From Tremella fuciformis (taxonomy: Eukaryota > Basidiomycota > Tremellomycetes > Tremellales > Tremellaceae), in NCBI GenBank assembly GCA_032768795.1, contig CP136497.1:374501-438500 (forward strand): a DNA stretch of 64,000 nucleotides. Direction: 5' to 3'. The notes under the pieces are model-generated. The model saw only the letters and a list, made by a program, of their open reading frames with translations. It was not told the origin of the DNA and searched no databases. A program made the position numbers and the translations under genes. This document shows, in pieces, positions 9,761 to 21,792 of the stretch (position 1 is the stretch's first letter; the number at the start of each line of letters is the position of its first letter).

Positions 9761-12700
9761 CTACAATCGTACACGTTCCATGAACCCAAACAAACCCTTC
9801 ATGTCCACATACCGCCGCCCGTTCTTGTCGAGGTATCGGTCTGCCACCTGGGCAGCAGTAGAAAACGCGGGCAAGTTGGCAGTCGTCAGAGCCCGGACTT
9901 CCTCTGGAAATATCAGCTGCAATTCAAGGAGGTAAGTAGGTGGCAGCTGACCAAATCTGCCCGTGCCTCGTACCGCCGACATGGCTTTGTCGCTGTCGAA
10001 AAGGTGATGGTAATACAACAGCTGGTTGTATAGCTTCTGGTCCGAGTACTGTTTCATCAGCTGAAGCACGGGGGTCCTGCGGCCGACGGACCTCTAGCCT
10101 GACCGTGCCCTTGCAGCCTTCCTTGACGAGCCCCAGACATCTCCGACCATACACACCCATCATCCGCGTTCTCGCGCCACAGCCTTCACCATCGCAAACA
10201 GTGTATCCAAGGTAGTACTTTGCCACGCATTTCCGGATCTGGTTTTCCATTTGCATTGCTATGGATGCAACGGGGAAAGGGTTCTCGCATGCGGGACAGG
10301 TCAAACCTGTCGGCCGGATCATGTTGGTCTGCGCTTCAGCATCAGACAGGTGGGATTCAGGCCAAACTTACCGTATCATCCAGTATACCCCCAAAGGCCG
10401 ACGTGGCCTCGCAGGTCATACACCGCAACATCAAAGGCTCCGACTCTCTGAATCGGTCCTTATCCGAGATCTGCGATTCGAAGGTGAAGAACTGCTTCTC
10501 TGCAACTTCACCGGACGTCTGCTGGGCGTACCGGGTCGCGTCAAGACCGAGACACTCGGCCAATCGCGCGCGGTCGGTCCCCTCGATCGACTCGCATAGA
10601 CGTAGAACTGGCTGCAAAATCTGACCGTCGAGGTAGAAGTCATAGTCGATCTTCAGCTCAGACCCTTGTCGACGAAGATCATCAGGGTGGAATGCTCGAT
10701 CTGCCTGAGCGGTCTTGGCGGATTTGCCGTCCTCGCCCAGACACATAATGTACGGGATGACATCGTGAGCTCGTACAGCCACACCTTTGGACTTCATGCG
10801 CAAGGCGACCTGAACATGGGGTTGAGACTTCTTGTCTGGGTAGTCTTCCGGATTCTTGCCCAATCGCTGCCCATCAGCTAGGGTGTATGGGATAATAATT
10901 GACTCGCCTTGAAGATGATGAAGTCTTCGAGAGGGATGATACCACTTCGAACTTGCTCGCCTAGTGACGAGAGGTATTCGTGAATCTTCTCTACGACCGC
11001 CTCGGTGGCTTCGCCCGACAGGATTTCCCTCAATACAGCGCTAGACGGTAAGCTGAAACCGCCCACAACTCGCAGACTTACGCAGAAGCATCCTTGGAGA
11101 TCTTGGAGAATTCTCGTCGTTTCATATCCAGACCTTTGACTTCCGTCTGCTTGTCCCCGCCCTCGTCAATCTTGACAGCGGCGTACTTCTTCTTGTTGAG
11201 CAGAAGGATGCGCTCAAAGACAGCATCCAGGTCGATCTCGAGCAGCTTGTATCGCTCATTGACAAGCTTCTTGAAATCGTTGGCTATCTTTAGAGCCTCA
11301 GGATACGACGTGACGTTCGAGTTGACGAACACGGAATCGGTATCACCGTAGACAACCTTCTCATGAGCACGCGCGCGCATATGAGACGTTAACAACGCAC
11401 ATCGAGTGAAAGTGACTCGGCCAGCTCCCGAGTGTGAGTCAAGATCTCACGACCTTTGAAAGTCGTCAGGGCAGCGAGAGGTCGGGAAGAGAATCGGGAG
11501 CCCTGGAAACCGAGACATCCGTACATAGAGTTGGCGGTGAGCTTGAGCGCTTGTTGCCGTATATCGTACTGCTCATTAGCTGACGTTCAGGTATGAGTGC
11601 TCGCACTGACCTGCTGGAGCTGTGCGGGAGTCGCCGATCTGTCCTTCATGAGGCCTTTGACTTGCCGACGACGATTTACCAGTGTAGCAATGATACGCGG
11701 AAGAACACCCTGAGCAATCTCGCTGCCAGGTACATCGGGGATCTTCTCCTCGCCCTCCTGCGTGTTAGTCGAATGCACTCAGATTAGGCATTGACGCACC
11801 TCGTCCTCCTGCGCATCTCGCTCGACTGTCGTGAAGTCGATGTTATACTCCTGGATGATACTCGGATACAGCGAATTGAAGTCCATGACAAGGATATACG
11901 TGTCCCACAGCCCGCGCTTAGGCTCAAAGACGAGACCGCCGGCATACTTGGCCTTCTTGCCCTTCGCCGGTGGGGCCTCCTCGCCATCCTCGTCCTCGGC
12001 AGTTATTGTCTTCGCCTTTTTGGACGAGAACGACTTGTCGGGACAAACGTACTTGAGACGGTGAAACTCGTGTAACAGGATGAATTCGTTTCGGACAGCA
12101 CGACCACCATTCAAGGTCAGGTTCCTACGTATCAGCCGATCGCCTCGTCAAGCCCAGACCACTAACCAAGAGTTGCCGGCAAGGTTGGTGAGCTGCTTTG
12201 TCAAGGGCAACATCTGCACCCGTGATGCAATGGCCATCTGGAAGTAGGCGTCGACCTCGCATAATCGAATGAATTTGAGGAGTTTCTCCGGTCCAGACAG
12301 GGTATGATCAAAGTATCCGTGGGTGTCTTCTGGGTCGATGTCCTCTCGCTGGATCTTGAGATGCGTGCCACACATCTCAGTCAAGGACCAGGTCGTCGAT
12401 GAGATCATTCCCTGACAGTTAGCTCAGCCACCACGTCGAGATCGTATGCTGACTTTGGCTGCATCACTCGACAAATCCGCCACCAGGCGGCCTGCCAGGA
12501 GCCTGACGTTGCTGCCCGCTTTGGAGATGTTGAACTGTTTCCGCCTAAACCGACCAATCCGACTCCAGTGGTCCGCCTTGAGCTCCTTCAAGCGGTACAG
12601 AAGGGCCTCGAAGTTGTTTCCCAAGAACCCGTGGCTGACAATGACGTCAGGGTCGTGTCGCTGAATGGTGGCCAACAAGCTGTTGAGTAATGCACGTTCC

Positions 12701-14857
12701 GCTTTGACTGTCTGGAAGGGGCTGCGTTCTGTCTTTGCTCGTTGTTCCAGCCCCGGCGGGAACTTCTCGATAGGTCGGATGATGGTGTTCAGCGAGCTAG
12801 GCTGTTTGTCTGGCGGCGTGGGATCATCGATGTTGCAACCCTCCCATGTCCGAGTCGTGGCGCAGAGCAACTCAGTCTTGTTCTCGCGGTGATTGACAAT
12901 AGTCCGCAAAGAGATGGACATCATGGTCAGCGGAGGTATCGGCGGCTCCTCGGCCATAGGTGACACATTTTTCGGCGTGGAGGTGTTGAACTCGATTTTG
13001 CACCACGAAGTCTATATATCAGCGAAGGCGCAATCGAGTCAAGGGTAAACCGACAGATTTTGTGCTCAGGACAGCGTCCTTGATGTCCAGCCAGCAAGGT
13101 CCCATGATTTTTCGTTTTACCACAAAGAGCTCAAAGGCCGAGGTATTGGTTCCAAATACATGACTGAAGGTTGCGCCGCTGCAATTTGGTGGTAGTTCGG
13201 GTTCTGCATGTCAGCTCAGACTGACGTGAATCAGGAGAGCTGACGATCGAAGCCGTAGACGACCTTCATCCACTCGCTCTCGCCCTTTTCCACATCGTGC
13301 TCCTCAAAGGCGTATTTGCGCTGGACGAACTTGGTGGCCCATTCTTCCACGCCAGCCTTTTGTCGGACCTTGTTGAAATCCTCGTAGACATCGGTCCGAG
13401 TGACTTCAAGATCCGTTTCTCGCTGACCAGCTGTACTTGTCAGCTACAATGGTGCAAACCAGCGGCAAACACCCACAGAAGCGTTTGGGTCTTGGCTTGA
13501 CAAACAGATTCCGCTGAATACCATTGATGGTCACACAGGCCGACACGTATTTCTTGCTCTGCTTGTCCAGGACCTTGCCTACGAGATGAACGATGCCATC
13601 TTGTTCCATGAAGTCAAGCCAGAACATCCGCAGACTTCCGTCCGCCTCCAGTACACTGTCAACCTTGACAGAGGTAAACGACGCTTTGACCTCGTCGAAC
13701 TCCTGGCTCTTCGGTGGCACCAACGCGTCCTGCACATTCGACCAGTGCGTTGAGCCGGGTGGGGCGGGCTTTCCATTCGCTCGGGGAATCGGTGGAGCTT
13801 TGACAGGCGACGCGTCCGGTTCTGCCTTGACATGCACCGGCTCTGGCTTGACCACCTTGACGCTGGTCGAGTTTACCATTCGCCGCCGAGCAGGAGCAAC
13901 ACCGTTCGCCCGTGCGGACTGAGCTAGTGGTCGTGCCTGCACCTTGATATCCAGCTCGTCGTCCTCGTCGTCCATCGGCTCCGCTTTGACCTGCACCTCG
14001 TCCACCTCCATAGAATAGTCGTTCTCCGGCTCGTAATTCGGAGTGATGGTCGCATCCGAGACTCTGGGCTTTTTCCCCTTGAGGCTGTTCAGGGGGAATC
14101 GTGACGAGGACGGCTCGTCATCGTCTGACTCGCCATACCGCTTGCGTGAGAAGAACGTGCTGTCCTCCGAGCTGGGCTCGATGCCCTCAGATGACGGGAT
14201 GTCAGGAGACGATTTGCGCTTGCGGTCGAAAGATGAGTAAGACGTCGCCGCCGGTGCGGTAGTGACCGTAGACAGGAGGGAGGCCATGAAGTCGTCTTCC
14301 TGCATGGCGCTGGGAGCAGGTCGGTAAGTGGATGTAGATGCGACTGGACGGGCGTAGTCTGAGAGGGCTGCCTTGGGCTTGGCTTTGGCGCCCTTCGCTT
14401 GGGCTCGAGACTTGGCCTTCGCTTTCTTCTGCTTGCGAGCTGGACGTCAGTATACTGAGTCGAGAGACTAGGAGACAGATGCTCACCCTTGCGCAGATCC
14501 TCGTCTTCGCCCTCAAAGTCGTCCTCGTCCTCGCTCTCTTCCTCACTGCCCTCGCCTTCCCAGTCCTCCTGCCCGTGATCTACATATCCGCTCCCATCAT
14601 CATCGACGATGAAGTCGTCCTGCTCCAGCCGGCTTCCGACAATGGATCGATATTGGTCGTCTGTCACCGAGTCGTAGATCTCGCCGTCGTCGGCCTGGCA
14701 TCAGCACTTCGTCCCAAAACTCGCTTCAACCGCGGACCAGCGTCTCGCTGGTCTCGCTGCCCGACGGAGTACGTCAACCCACCTTGAGCTGCCCGAGCCG
14801 ACCACCTTTGGCTCTGGCCTCTCGGAGCGCCGCAAACTTGTCCACCTTGGCCGGCAT
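9761..14857 (-). CDS. POL1: DNA polymerase alpha catalytic subunit
   Basis: This is the replicative B-family polymerase that extends RNA primers made by primase. Fifteen exons (14857-14783, 14694-14487, 14439-13477, 13430-13245, 13203-13055, 13011-12454, 12411-12167, 12124-11800, 11757-11611, 11568-11401, 11359-11082, 11040-10908, 10866-10372, 10328-10104, 10060-9761) sum to 4455 nt, that is 1484 residues, close to the usual size. Visible motifs: N-terminal DDGEIYD acidic region; [11 protein letters not shown], the conserved fungal N-terminal peptide; motif [15 protein letters not shown] near residue 876; motif [13 protein letters not shown] near 960; motif C YGDTDS near 1012; and a C-terminal zinc module with CMTC, CPAC, C-x4-C and Y-x-RRC. 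The intron at 10907-10867 needs a GC donor. The last intron (43 nt) could instead be a 31-nt one. MCB-like sites lie upstream. Confidence 0.93.
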
Positions 14858-14962
14858 CGCACCTCAAGACGCCCGGCAGTCTGCAGTGCCGCAAATACGA
14901 TGAACGAGATATCAAAAGGCAAAGATCGGTCGCGTCAGGTCATTTCGTCGCGGTGCCTGACG

Positions 14963-14989
14963 ACGCGTCTACCACGCGAAAGTCACGTG
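14963..14989. promoter_or_regulatory. MCB/SCB-like and CACGTG sites between POL1 and the next gene
   Basis: ACGCGT at 14963-14968 is a perfect MluI cell-cycle box, the site bound by MBF-type (Mbp1/Swi6) factors that drive S-phase genes in fungi. CACGCGAAA at 14973-14981 resembles an SCB. CACGTG at 14984-14989 is an E-box. All lie about 105-130 bp upstream of the POL1 ATG in a divergent 227-bp promoter, which suits G1/S control of POL1. Binding itself is inferred. Confidence 0.6.
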
Positions 14990-15084
14990 ATCATGATTGG
15001 CATGACGCACTTGGCGACGGAATGGAATTCTCGTTCATTCTGCGTTGCGCTCTGCACTTTCTCACCTTTTCAGCTTGCAATACC

Positions 15085-15583
15085 ATGCCTAGTCCTCTTG
15101 ACCAGCCTGAGATCGATACGCCCGAGTCAGCTGGCACTCCGAATCCCAGCACGTCCGTCCCACCGCCTGCTGCGGCTGCGGAGAGCAGCTCAGCTGCTCG
15201 ACAACCTACCCAGCCTCTGGCCATTGAAGATGGGCAGCCTGGGCTGAGTGGCGAGTCTGCAAAGGAGGAAGAGCCCATCCAATCGCTCGATCTTGGTGAG
15301 GGCAATGTCATCAAGCTCGACAAGCTCGGGCCGATGATCATCAATTCTGACGGGGTGAGTTTGAGAGCGAGACGGATTCCATGGTGGGAGCTGATGACAG
15401 ACCATGTCCCGTGTGCAGAATTGGCTCGAGCTGCATCCGATAGAACAGGAGCGGACTGTCCGATTGCTCGTCAAGAAGCGGAATCTGGTGCGGCTACAGA
15501 AGCTCAATGCCGAGGATAAGGCGGCAGAGGAGGAAAAGGGGGAACAGCCCTTGACAGCTCTATCAGCGACCGAGCAGCAATGA
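15085..15583 (+). CDS. Small conserved fungal protein, unknown function
   Basis: Two exons (15085-15354 and 15419-15583, 64-nt intron with GTGAGT donor) give 144 residues. The N-terminal half is Pro/Ser/Ala-rich and disordered. The core is IKLDKLGPMIINSDG followed across the intron by NWLELHPIEQERTVRLL and KKRNLVRLQKL. From memory, small fungal proteins carry a comparable block (LD-LGP-VVN-DG, then NW and an ERE-TLR-L helix), but I cannot attach a function. A longer in-frame start at 14953 would add 44 residues. The chosen ATG is the one nearest the conserved part and leaves room for the divergent promoter shared with POL1. Confidence 0.7.
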
Positions 15584-15738
15584 GAGTGCCCCACGACCAT
15601 CTGATGATATTCATGACAACAACGATCGTCTCGCCTCTACTCCAGGGCTGCTGTGCGTTACACTACTGGACTAGTTCTATACCTAGTGACTGCTACCTCT
15701 CCCACTACCGGCTGCATCCCCTTTGTCCCTCGTCAAGG

Positions 15739-16799
15739 TCATCTCTTGCCCATGATCCCGCCCGGCCCGTGCTCCTGCTTATGAGCCCTTGACCACGTTC
15801 ACGATGGGGGCAACGCACCTTGGCATAACAATTCTTGCAATACACCGAGCCATCCCTGTCTGACACCTTGGACGGGTCGACCGTAGTCTTGCACGAAGTG
15901 CACTTGAGGCATCCTTTGTGCCATTTGTGTCCAATGGCGAAGACCTAGAGTCAGCCACACATCTCCAAATGTCTAGCACAGCCGCGAGACCATCGAAGGC
16001 TCCTGAGGCGCAAAGGAGCGGCTCACCTGCTCCGCCGCATACACCCTCTTCTCGCATCCCCAACACATATCCTCGCCTATAGGCGGCCTCTCGCCAACCT
16101 TCGCCCGCGGGCTATTCGAAGACTTCAACAGACCCCTGTCGTCCAGCGCATTCGGTCCGCCAGCATACGGCACGCTGATCGGCCGACTACTGCGAAAGTC
16201 CGGTCGCGTGATGGGCGTGCCGTCCTCCCGCATGCTGGGGGACTGCGGTATGCTGCCTGCGAACGAAGCGGTGGGCGTGTCGGACAGCCGGGGCGGGGTG
16301 TAAAACTCCGTGACGGGCGGCTGGGGCAGCTGGCGAGATGTGCGAGGGGAGAGGGGGGAGGACGCCATAGGTGGACTTTGGACTGCTGGTCTAGAGGGCG
16401 TCCGAACGGGTGGGGTAGATGGGAGAACGTTCCCATGGCGTAGATCTATAATCAGCCTCGCCTAGAAGGAGTGTGGACCGCCTGGGGGTAAAAACGGAGC
16501 GGCGCACCTCTTGTACCGAATAGCTGGCGGTGACATGGGTTGCAGTACGGCTCGGTGTCGTGCTCTACGAGTCCTCCGGGGTCGAGACGTTTCCCGCATT
16601 GCGTGCATTTTAGACATGGCTTGTGGTAGATCTGGGGTGAGCAAGAGCAACGACGGGTTCTAGCCTGCGGCTTCTCTCGCTCTCCCCGGCGTCTTCGACA
16701 AGACCAGCGACTCACCTTTCTCGCCGGGCCCATGACCTGCTCTGCATGATACACCGCCTTGCCACAGGTCACACAACTCGGTGCCCCACCCCAAGCCAT
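15739..16799 (-). CDS. Two-LIM-domain (CRP-like) protein
   Basis: Five exons (16799-16716, 16631-16508, 16445-16027, 15944-15819, 15774-15739) give 262 residues. LIM domain 1 begins at residue 9 (SCVTCGKAVYHAEQV, then KPCLKCTQCGKRLDPGG, then YCNPCHRQLFG). LIM domain 2 is C-terminal (MCWGCEKRVYAAEQV, then KWHKGCLKCTSCK, then YCKNCYAKEHGPGG). A roughly 100-residue Ser/Pro-rich linker with SPRTS and SP sites separates them. The end, YAKEHGPGGIMGKR, resembles the glycine-rich tail after LIM domains of cysteine-rich proteins. LIM domains are zinc-binding protein interaction modules, usually at the actin cytoskeleton or in transcription complexes. Intron 1 interrupts LIM1 at a common place. The specific partner is unknown. 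Confidence 0.85.
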
Positions 16800-17129
16800 G
16801 TCGTATCGCTTGCTTTGTTGCTCACGCGGACGCTGCAGGCAGGTATCGGGGGTCACAGTCGTCTGTCAGTCTGCCGGAGTGGTATACAGAAGAAAGGTGG
16901 AATGCGACAAAGGAATAAAGAGAGGAGTGAGTCAATTGAAAGTGACGTCTTGTTCGGTGTTGCTGTCTCCGACGTGACGCGCCTCGGTGGCGGTGGCTTG
17001 CTCCGAGCCTTGACCGTCCACGCTTGCATGCATGGCTGTTGTACAGATATGACTGATAATGGTACAACACACTAGAGTGCAAAGTCCTGGATACATAGCA
17101 TCTTCCTCCTCTCCTTCGGCAATTCCCGC

Positions 17130-19613
17130 TCAATCATCTTCGCCCAAAACACCCACCAGTCTGACCTGCCCACCCGGAGCATACACGACCGTCTCATTGG
17201 CCGCACCTCCCTCAACATAGCCCTCCACAAGATGCGTGATGTCCGAGTGACTCATACTCCTCTCCCGTGTTGTTGGCCGGCTGCCGCCCTGGGCCATTGA
17301 GCTGCCAATAGTCGGACTGCGCACCCGCACGCGTATGCTCGGGGTCGGGGACGTCGCCCCAGACCGCACGCCAGTCGAGCCAGGCCCCACCACAGAGCGA
17401 GCAGGCGACGACGACATGGAGGGGAACGCGACCATTGGCGACGCATGCAAGGAAGCAGTAGGGCGCCGTGTCCTGCGACGGATAGACGCTTGTGGCGAAG
17501 CTGCCACAGAGGCGGACGAGCCCAAAGTAGCGGTGGCAGAGGGTTGACGATTCTCGGCAGAGCCACGAGACGGCGAGCCGATCGCAGTCAGTGCCCGACG
17601 TAGCTGAGGAGCATGGGCAGTGAAGACATCCTGATCGCCCGGGGAGGATGTGGGCCCAGATATCGATGCACGATGAGGTGTCGCCGGTGACCTAGCTCTT
17701 GTCGGCGTTGGGGAGCCGGACCTTGACTTTGACCTTGATCTCGAACGGGGCAGACTGTCGAGGTCGACCGTCGGTTCAGCGCCAGTATCAAGATGCAGCG
17801 CGCTTCCTGCTCGACTTCGGGCCGCGAGGTCGGAAGCAGACTCTGCCTCATCTTCCGGCACGACCATGCGTCCCATTGGAGCGCCCACCTCCTCGCCAAG
17901 CTCGTTGACCTCTCTGGCGCCAGCACGGACTTCCCGACCGACAGCCTCTGATACCACCTGATCTGGGTGTCTTTTGGCTTCTTGCTCGATTTGAGGCAGA
18001 GTCGAGCGGACCCAACGCCCGACAGAGTCGATCGCCGTCTTGGCCGAAGGTAGCCATGTGAACATCTGAAAGACGTGCACCATGTCTTCGTACAACTCGT
18101 GCGTGACATCAACACCGGCAAGTGACGCCTTGTGCGCCAGCAGCGTGATTTCGTCTCGTAGAACTTCCGAGTCTCCGGACTGTATCAGCATCGGTGGCAG
18201 GCCGTGGAAGTCGCCAAATAGCGGGGAGGCGTAGGGATGGGTGAGATAGGAAGAGATGCCTTTGGGTCCGAGGTAACAACCAACGGGATTGAGATGATCT
18301 GTGAATCAGATTCGAGGTTCGTGCAAGGGATTGAGGCTATCTCACCATCTGCTTCGGGTCGAGGGACAACGTCCAGTGCAGCATTCTCGTCCCAGCTCCC
18401 ACAGCTCATCGTCAAGTCTACCCACGGTGACATCAACACTAGTCCGCTGGGCATCTTGTACCCTTCGTCCCGCAGATACATGCACAGAGCCAGACTGAGG
18501 CCTCCTCCGGCAGAATCGCCCATGATGATAATGTTCTCCGGCGGTATCGACAAGGGAGGGGAGAGCAGTCGGAGGTAGCCGTGCAGGACATCGTGGAGCG
18601 GTAAGGGGAATACGTGTTCAGGTGCAAGTCGGTACGTGATTGCTGATGCTGAGCTCTGCTCGTCGTATCGAGGGCGAAACACTCACCGAACACTCTGGCA
18701 TTGCATGCCTTGCTCACGCCAATGGTGATCAACCGATGTGTGGCCGCATTCCCCACATAGTACGCTCCTCCGTGAACGTAGTAAATGATCTTCTCTCCTC
18801 CCTTCTTGTACCCGCTCTCGCTCTCTGTGTCGAGGTCCGGGCTATCCCGTCCGATCATGCCCATCGAGCCCTTCCCTTTGCGCTCGACCGCGCTCGCTGC
18901 GCGATTGCGTTCTCTCCTTTCGGCTTTGAGCCGCTTCCACACCTCGTTGCCCACCACCCACTCCCCGGAGAGCTCCCTATGACCCGTCTCCTTGAGGTCA
19001 TATTCCCGCATGAAACCCCGTGCCACCTTGTCACCAGTATGCCGCGGCACGAGGAACGTGATGGGCGTCACGACTGCGTCTGTCGGCAGCGGCACGAGGT
19101 GATGCAGCGAGATGAGTCGGCGTATCATGACGATGTCGGCGAGGGACGTGTGGTCGGCCACGTTCCGCATGAAGCTGGTGATCTGTCTGTCAGCCCAGGT
19201 GTCGCATTACACATGAAGACTGTATGGACAAAGGTCATCCGGTATCCCCAGCTCTTCCGGAGTGGCCCAAACAGCGCATGACGCAGCAGGCTCCAGATGA
19301 TATGCCACCCTTTCGCAAGCGCAAAGCGCACGAATGCGATCCACGTCGGGATTGTCCATAATAGTGGCGAGCTCGAAGTAGGAGGTGCCGAGCGTTGGGT
19401 AAGCTTGGGGTCCACTCGTGAGCTAGGAGGCAGCGGCGAAGGGGATCGAAGGGGATGTGTTGACGTGTAAGGCTTGAGCAGGTGTTTGAGCGGGGCGGTA
19501 TTGGGTGGATGGGTTGCGCGCCGGGGCGGCGGCAGGGTGGTCGTCTGCATCGCGTTCGCCGTCGCTATCTCGGCTTCATGGGGATTGTCGATGGACTCGC
19601 TATCACACGACAA
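17130..19613 (-). CDS. HSL-type alpha/beta hydrolase with long disordered C-terminal tail
   Basis: The catalytic core matches the hormone-sensitive-lipase class of esterases. It has the oxyanion-hole motif HGGAYYVG, the nucleophile elbow GDSAGGG, the late acid in SGDSEVLRDE and the histidine in YEDMVHVFQMF. The N-terminus is Pro/Ser-rich and followed by a hydrophobic stretch (WIAFVRFALAKGWHIIW) that probably anchors it to the ER or lipid droplets. Introns include a 47-nt one after MTF, one near 18660 just before ITYRLAPEH, and a 48-nt one (GTGAGA donor) that restores NPVGCYLGPKG. About 280 residues of Ser/Arg/Pro-rich sequence follow the catalytic fold, far longer than usual for this family. 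The likely substrate is an acyl or sterol ester; the exact one is unknown. Confidence 0.85.
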
Positions 19614-19772
19614 GAGGTGTTTGGGGATGTACTACCGGGCCCTTTGTGGGGAACTGCCGAGGTCCGCCCGAGCCGGTCAAGCGGCGTCGAGCTTCTGTGA
19701 TGTATGGTGACGAGAGACGTTTAGTTAGACAGAGTCTGCTAAGAGGTGTCTCTCCTGTTTGCGTCTGCTTCG

Positions 19773-20110
19773 ATGACAGGTGACGAGCAAGTAGACAGTG
19801 ATGACGGTGAAGGGGATGACCAATTGGACCCGGCCATTTGGTCCGTCAGTTGGCCATCAGCAACCGTCATCGCCGAACACGGAAATTCATTTCAGCTCGT
19901 CCATCATTTGCCGATTCTGACTTTGATGCTTCCTCACCAGCATTCTATGATCCAGGATGCGAGCGGGCAGGAAAGTATTCCCGTGACCTCGTCGAATGGC
20001 CCACGGAAATCAGACTGGCCGCAGAATTGGCTCTCGATGCCGCGGAACCTCAAGCTGACGAACGACGGTTGACGTCGCCAGTTCCTTCCGACAGACCGCG
20101 AACTCATTGA
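19773..20110 (+). CDS. Possible small two-exon gene
   Basis: An acidic start (MTGDEQVDSDDGEGDD) joins through a 47-nt intron (19849-19895, GTTGGC donor, TTTCAG acceptor) to a coding-like part with FADSDFDASSPAFYDPGCE and WPTEIRLAAELALDAAEP, ending at TGA 20108-20110. That gives about 96 residues. No family is recognised. It precedes the family B array on the same strand, but I see no family B motif in it. The rest of the 19614-20491 spacer holds no other supportable gene. Confidence 0.35.
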
Positions 20111-20491
20111 TGATAGGAGACGCGGATTGCATATCGAAGTACAAATCCAAGATCGCTCGCGGGTTTGTCTGATGTCAAGAAGGTCAGGCATGGCGGGGTC
20201 TACCATCCCGCGTGCGTCATCTCACTACTGGCCTAGCCTCGCCCTTTAGTCTGGTCTGAAGGCCCATTCCCAATCGCCCACGCGATTTCACCTTATGTTC
20301 AAAGGGGCAAACGATGCCATCTGCAAATGCTCTACCATGATCCTGAAAGGTCGCGATGATCCTTTCTGCATCGAGAGGGCGAAGATTCCAAGCTCGAGAA
20401 ATACATAACAACGTGTCTTGCTCTTCAGAATCTCTTCTTGCCCCTTCTTTTGACTCACTCGTATATTTTACACGCAAATTGGGTTCTTACC

Positions 20492-21418
20492 ATGTCGAGC
20501 TCTGCAGCTTCGCACGGTCATGAGGGGGTGGATAAGTTGGAGGTGGGACCATCTGACACCACCGGTAGTAGTACTCTTAACACAGACAATCCCAGCGTGG
20601 AGACTGCTGACAGAGGATCTCCGACTGTACCCACCGGCGGCCTTGCTCAGCATGGGATCACTGCCAGCGCTTCTGCGCCGGTACACGCTTTGGGGCCCTG
20701 GGAACTCGCTTTCTTGAAACGGGGCATCGAATTGCCCCCCATGAGAACTAGCCCGACTGAGATACATGCGCAGTGGAAGGAGGGCAACCTCGACGAGTTC
20801 TTGAGCAAGTACGCCGTCGCTTGCAGGAAAGTCGACCCAGCAATTTCGACGCTTCAATCAGCACGCGACGGATCTCCTGGTAGCGTCGACACGACTGAGG
20901 CAATGTCGGACATTCTGGACTTTTGCAACATGTCAAGTATGATGTATGTGGAAGCTCGTCCAACTCTTTTCCGAGACTGCACCTTTGCAGAAAGCGAGCG
21001 CGTCCAGATATCCTTTTGTTATGCCCGTGAGGCGCACTTCTGGGCGAGTTGGAAGTTGGGTAGATTGCTCCATCCGTTGATGAAAGCTTCGGACACCGAC
21101 GCGGGCCAGAGCTCAAAGACCTTGAGCATCATCGAAGTTCTGAAGGAGTCTCGCAAGGGCATGAAACGATACGAGCAACTCTCGTTCAAGCTAACGTCTC
21201 GTTACCGAGATCGAGACTGGCATGACTGTTTTCCTCGCTGGAAACTGGATGGCTCAAGCTACAACGAAGGCGTGAAGGTAGTAGCGGATGAAATCCAGCA
21301 AGTGATCACCTCCGAGCCCTTATTGGCCACTTGGCAAAGCGATGGCGTTGGGATTGGTAGTGGGGTCGATAATGTACGCCAGATAAGTTTCACTGAACTG
21401 CACCTCATGCCCATCTGA
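20492..21418 (+). CDS. Family B paralogue 1, unknown function
   Basis: A single exon of 309 residues from the ATG at 20492. An in-frame ATG-like codon at 20438 is less likely. The first 60 residues are Ser/Thr/Gly-rich. The conserved helix appears near residue 180 as YAREAHFWASWKLGRLL, where the usual WW pair is spread out (W-x2-W). The region after it (MKRYEQLSFKLTSRYRDRDW) has diverged from other members. No signal peptide or membrane segment is visible. AT-rich sequence TATATTTTA lies just upstream of the start. This is the first and most divergent member of the array. Confidence 0.65.
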   Translation: MSSSAASHGHEGVDKLEVGPSDTTGSSTLNTDNPSVETADRGSPTVPTGGLAQHGITASASAPVHALGPWELAFLKRGIELPPMRTSPTEIHAQWKEGNLDEFLSKYAVACRKVDPAISTLQSARDGSPGSVDTTEAMSDILDFCNMSSMMYVEARPTLFRDCTFAESERVQISFCYAREAHFWASWKLGRLLHPLMKASDTDAGQSSKTLSIIEVLKESRKGMKRYEQLSFKLTSRYRDRDWHDCFPRWKLDGSSYNEGVKVVADEIQQVITSEPLLATWQSDGVGIGSGVDNVRQISFTELHLMPI

Positions 21419-21792
21419 TACACTTGCCTTCCTATTTTTAGCTGTAAAGCCCTCGGGCTTCATGCACATCGGCCATCCATTTATATCCAAATTGGTCTGA
21501 GAGGGGTCAGTCACAACGGCAGGGACTCTTCGAATTATCGGGACTGCATCGACTCTGAGCGCTTGCCTTTCCCTTCTTTCAGAAGGCTCCCGTTGCTGTA
21601 CACGGCTGTAAGGTCCACGCAACGCTTACCCGACTTTGAATTTCGCAGGGCTGAAGAAGGCTTCTTCAAAGGGATGACGAGATGCTTATTTATGGAGTGA
21701 TGGAGAGTGTGAGACCCAGAGTTACGAGCAGGCCTCGCCATCTAGTTGACCCCTCGCATCGACTTCATTCGTCAACGACAGCATTCTCGAAC

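Noticed and set aside
13441..13480. Premature end of POL1 after the RPRPKRF segment
   Set aside because: A normal 46-nt intron with GTGGGT donor restores the conserved continuation. All 15 exons sum to a multiple of three.
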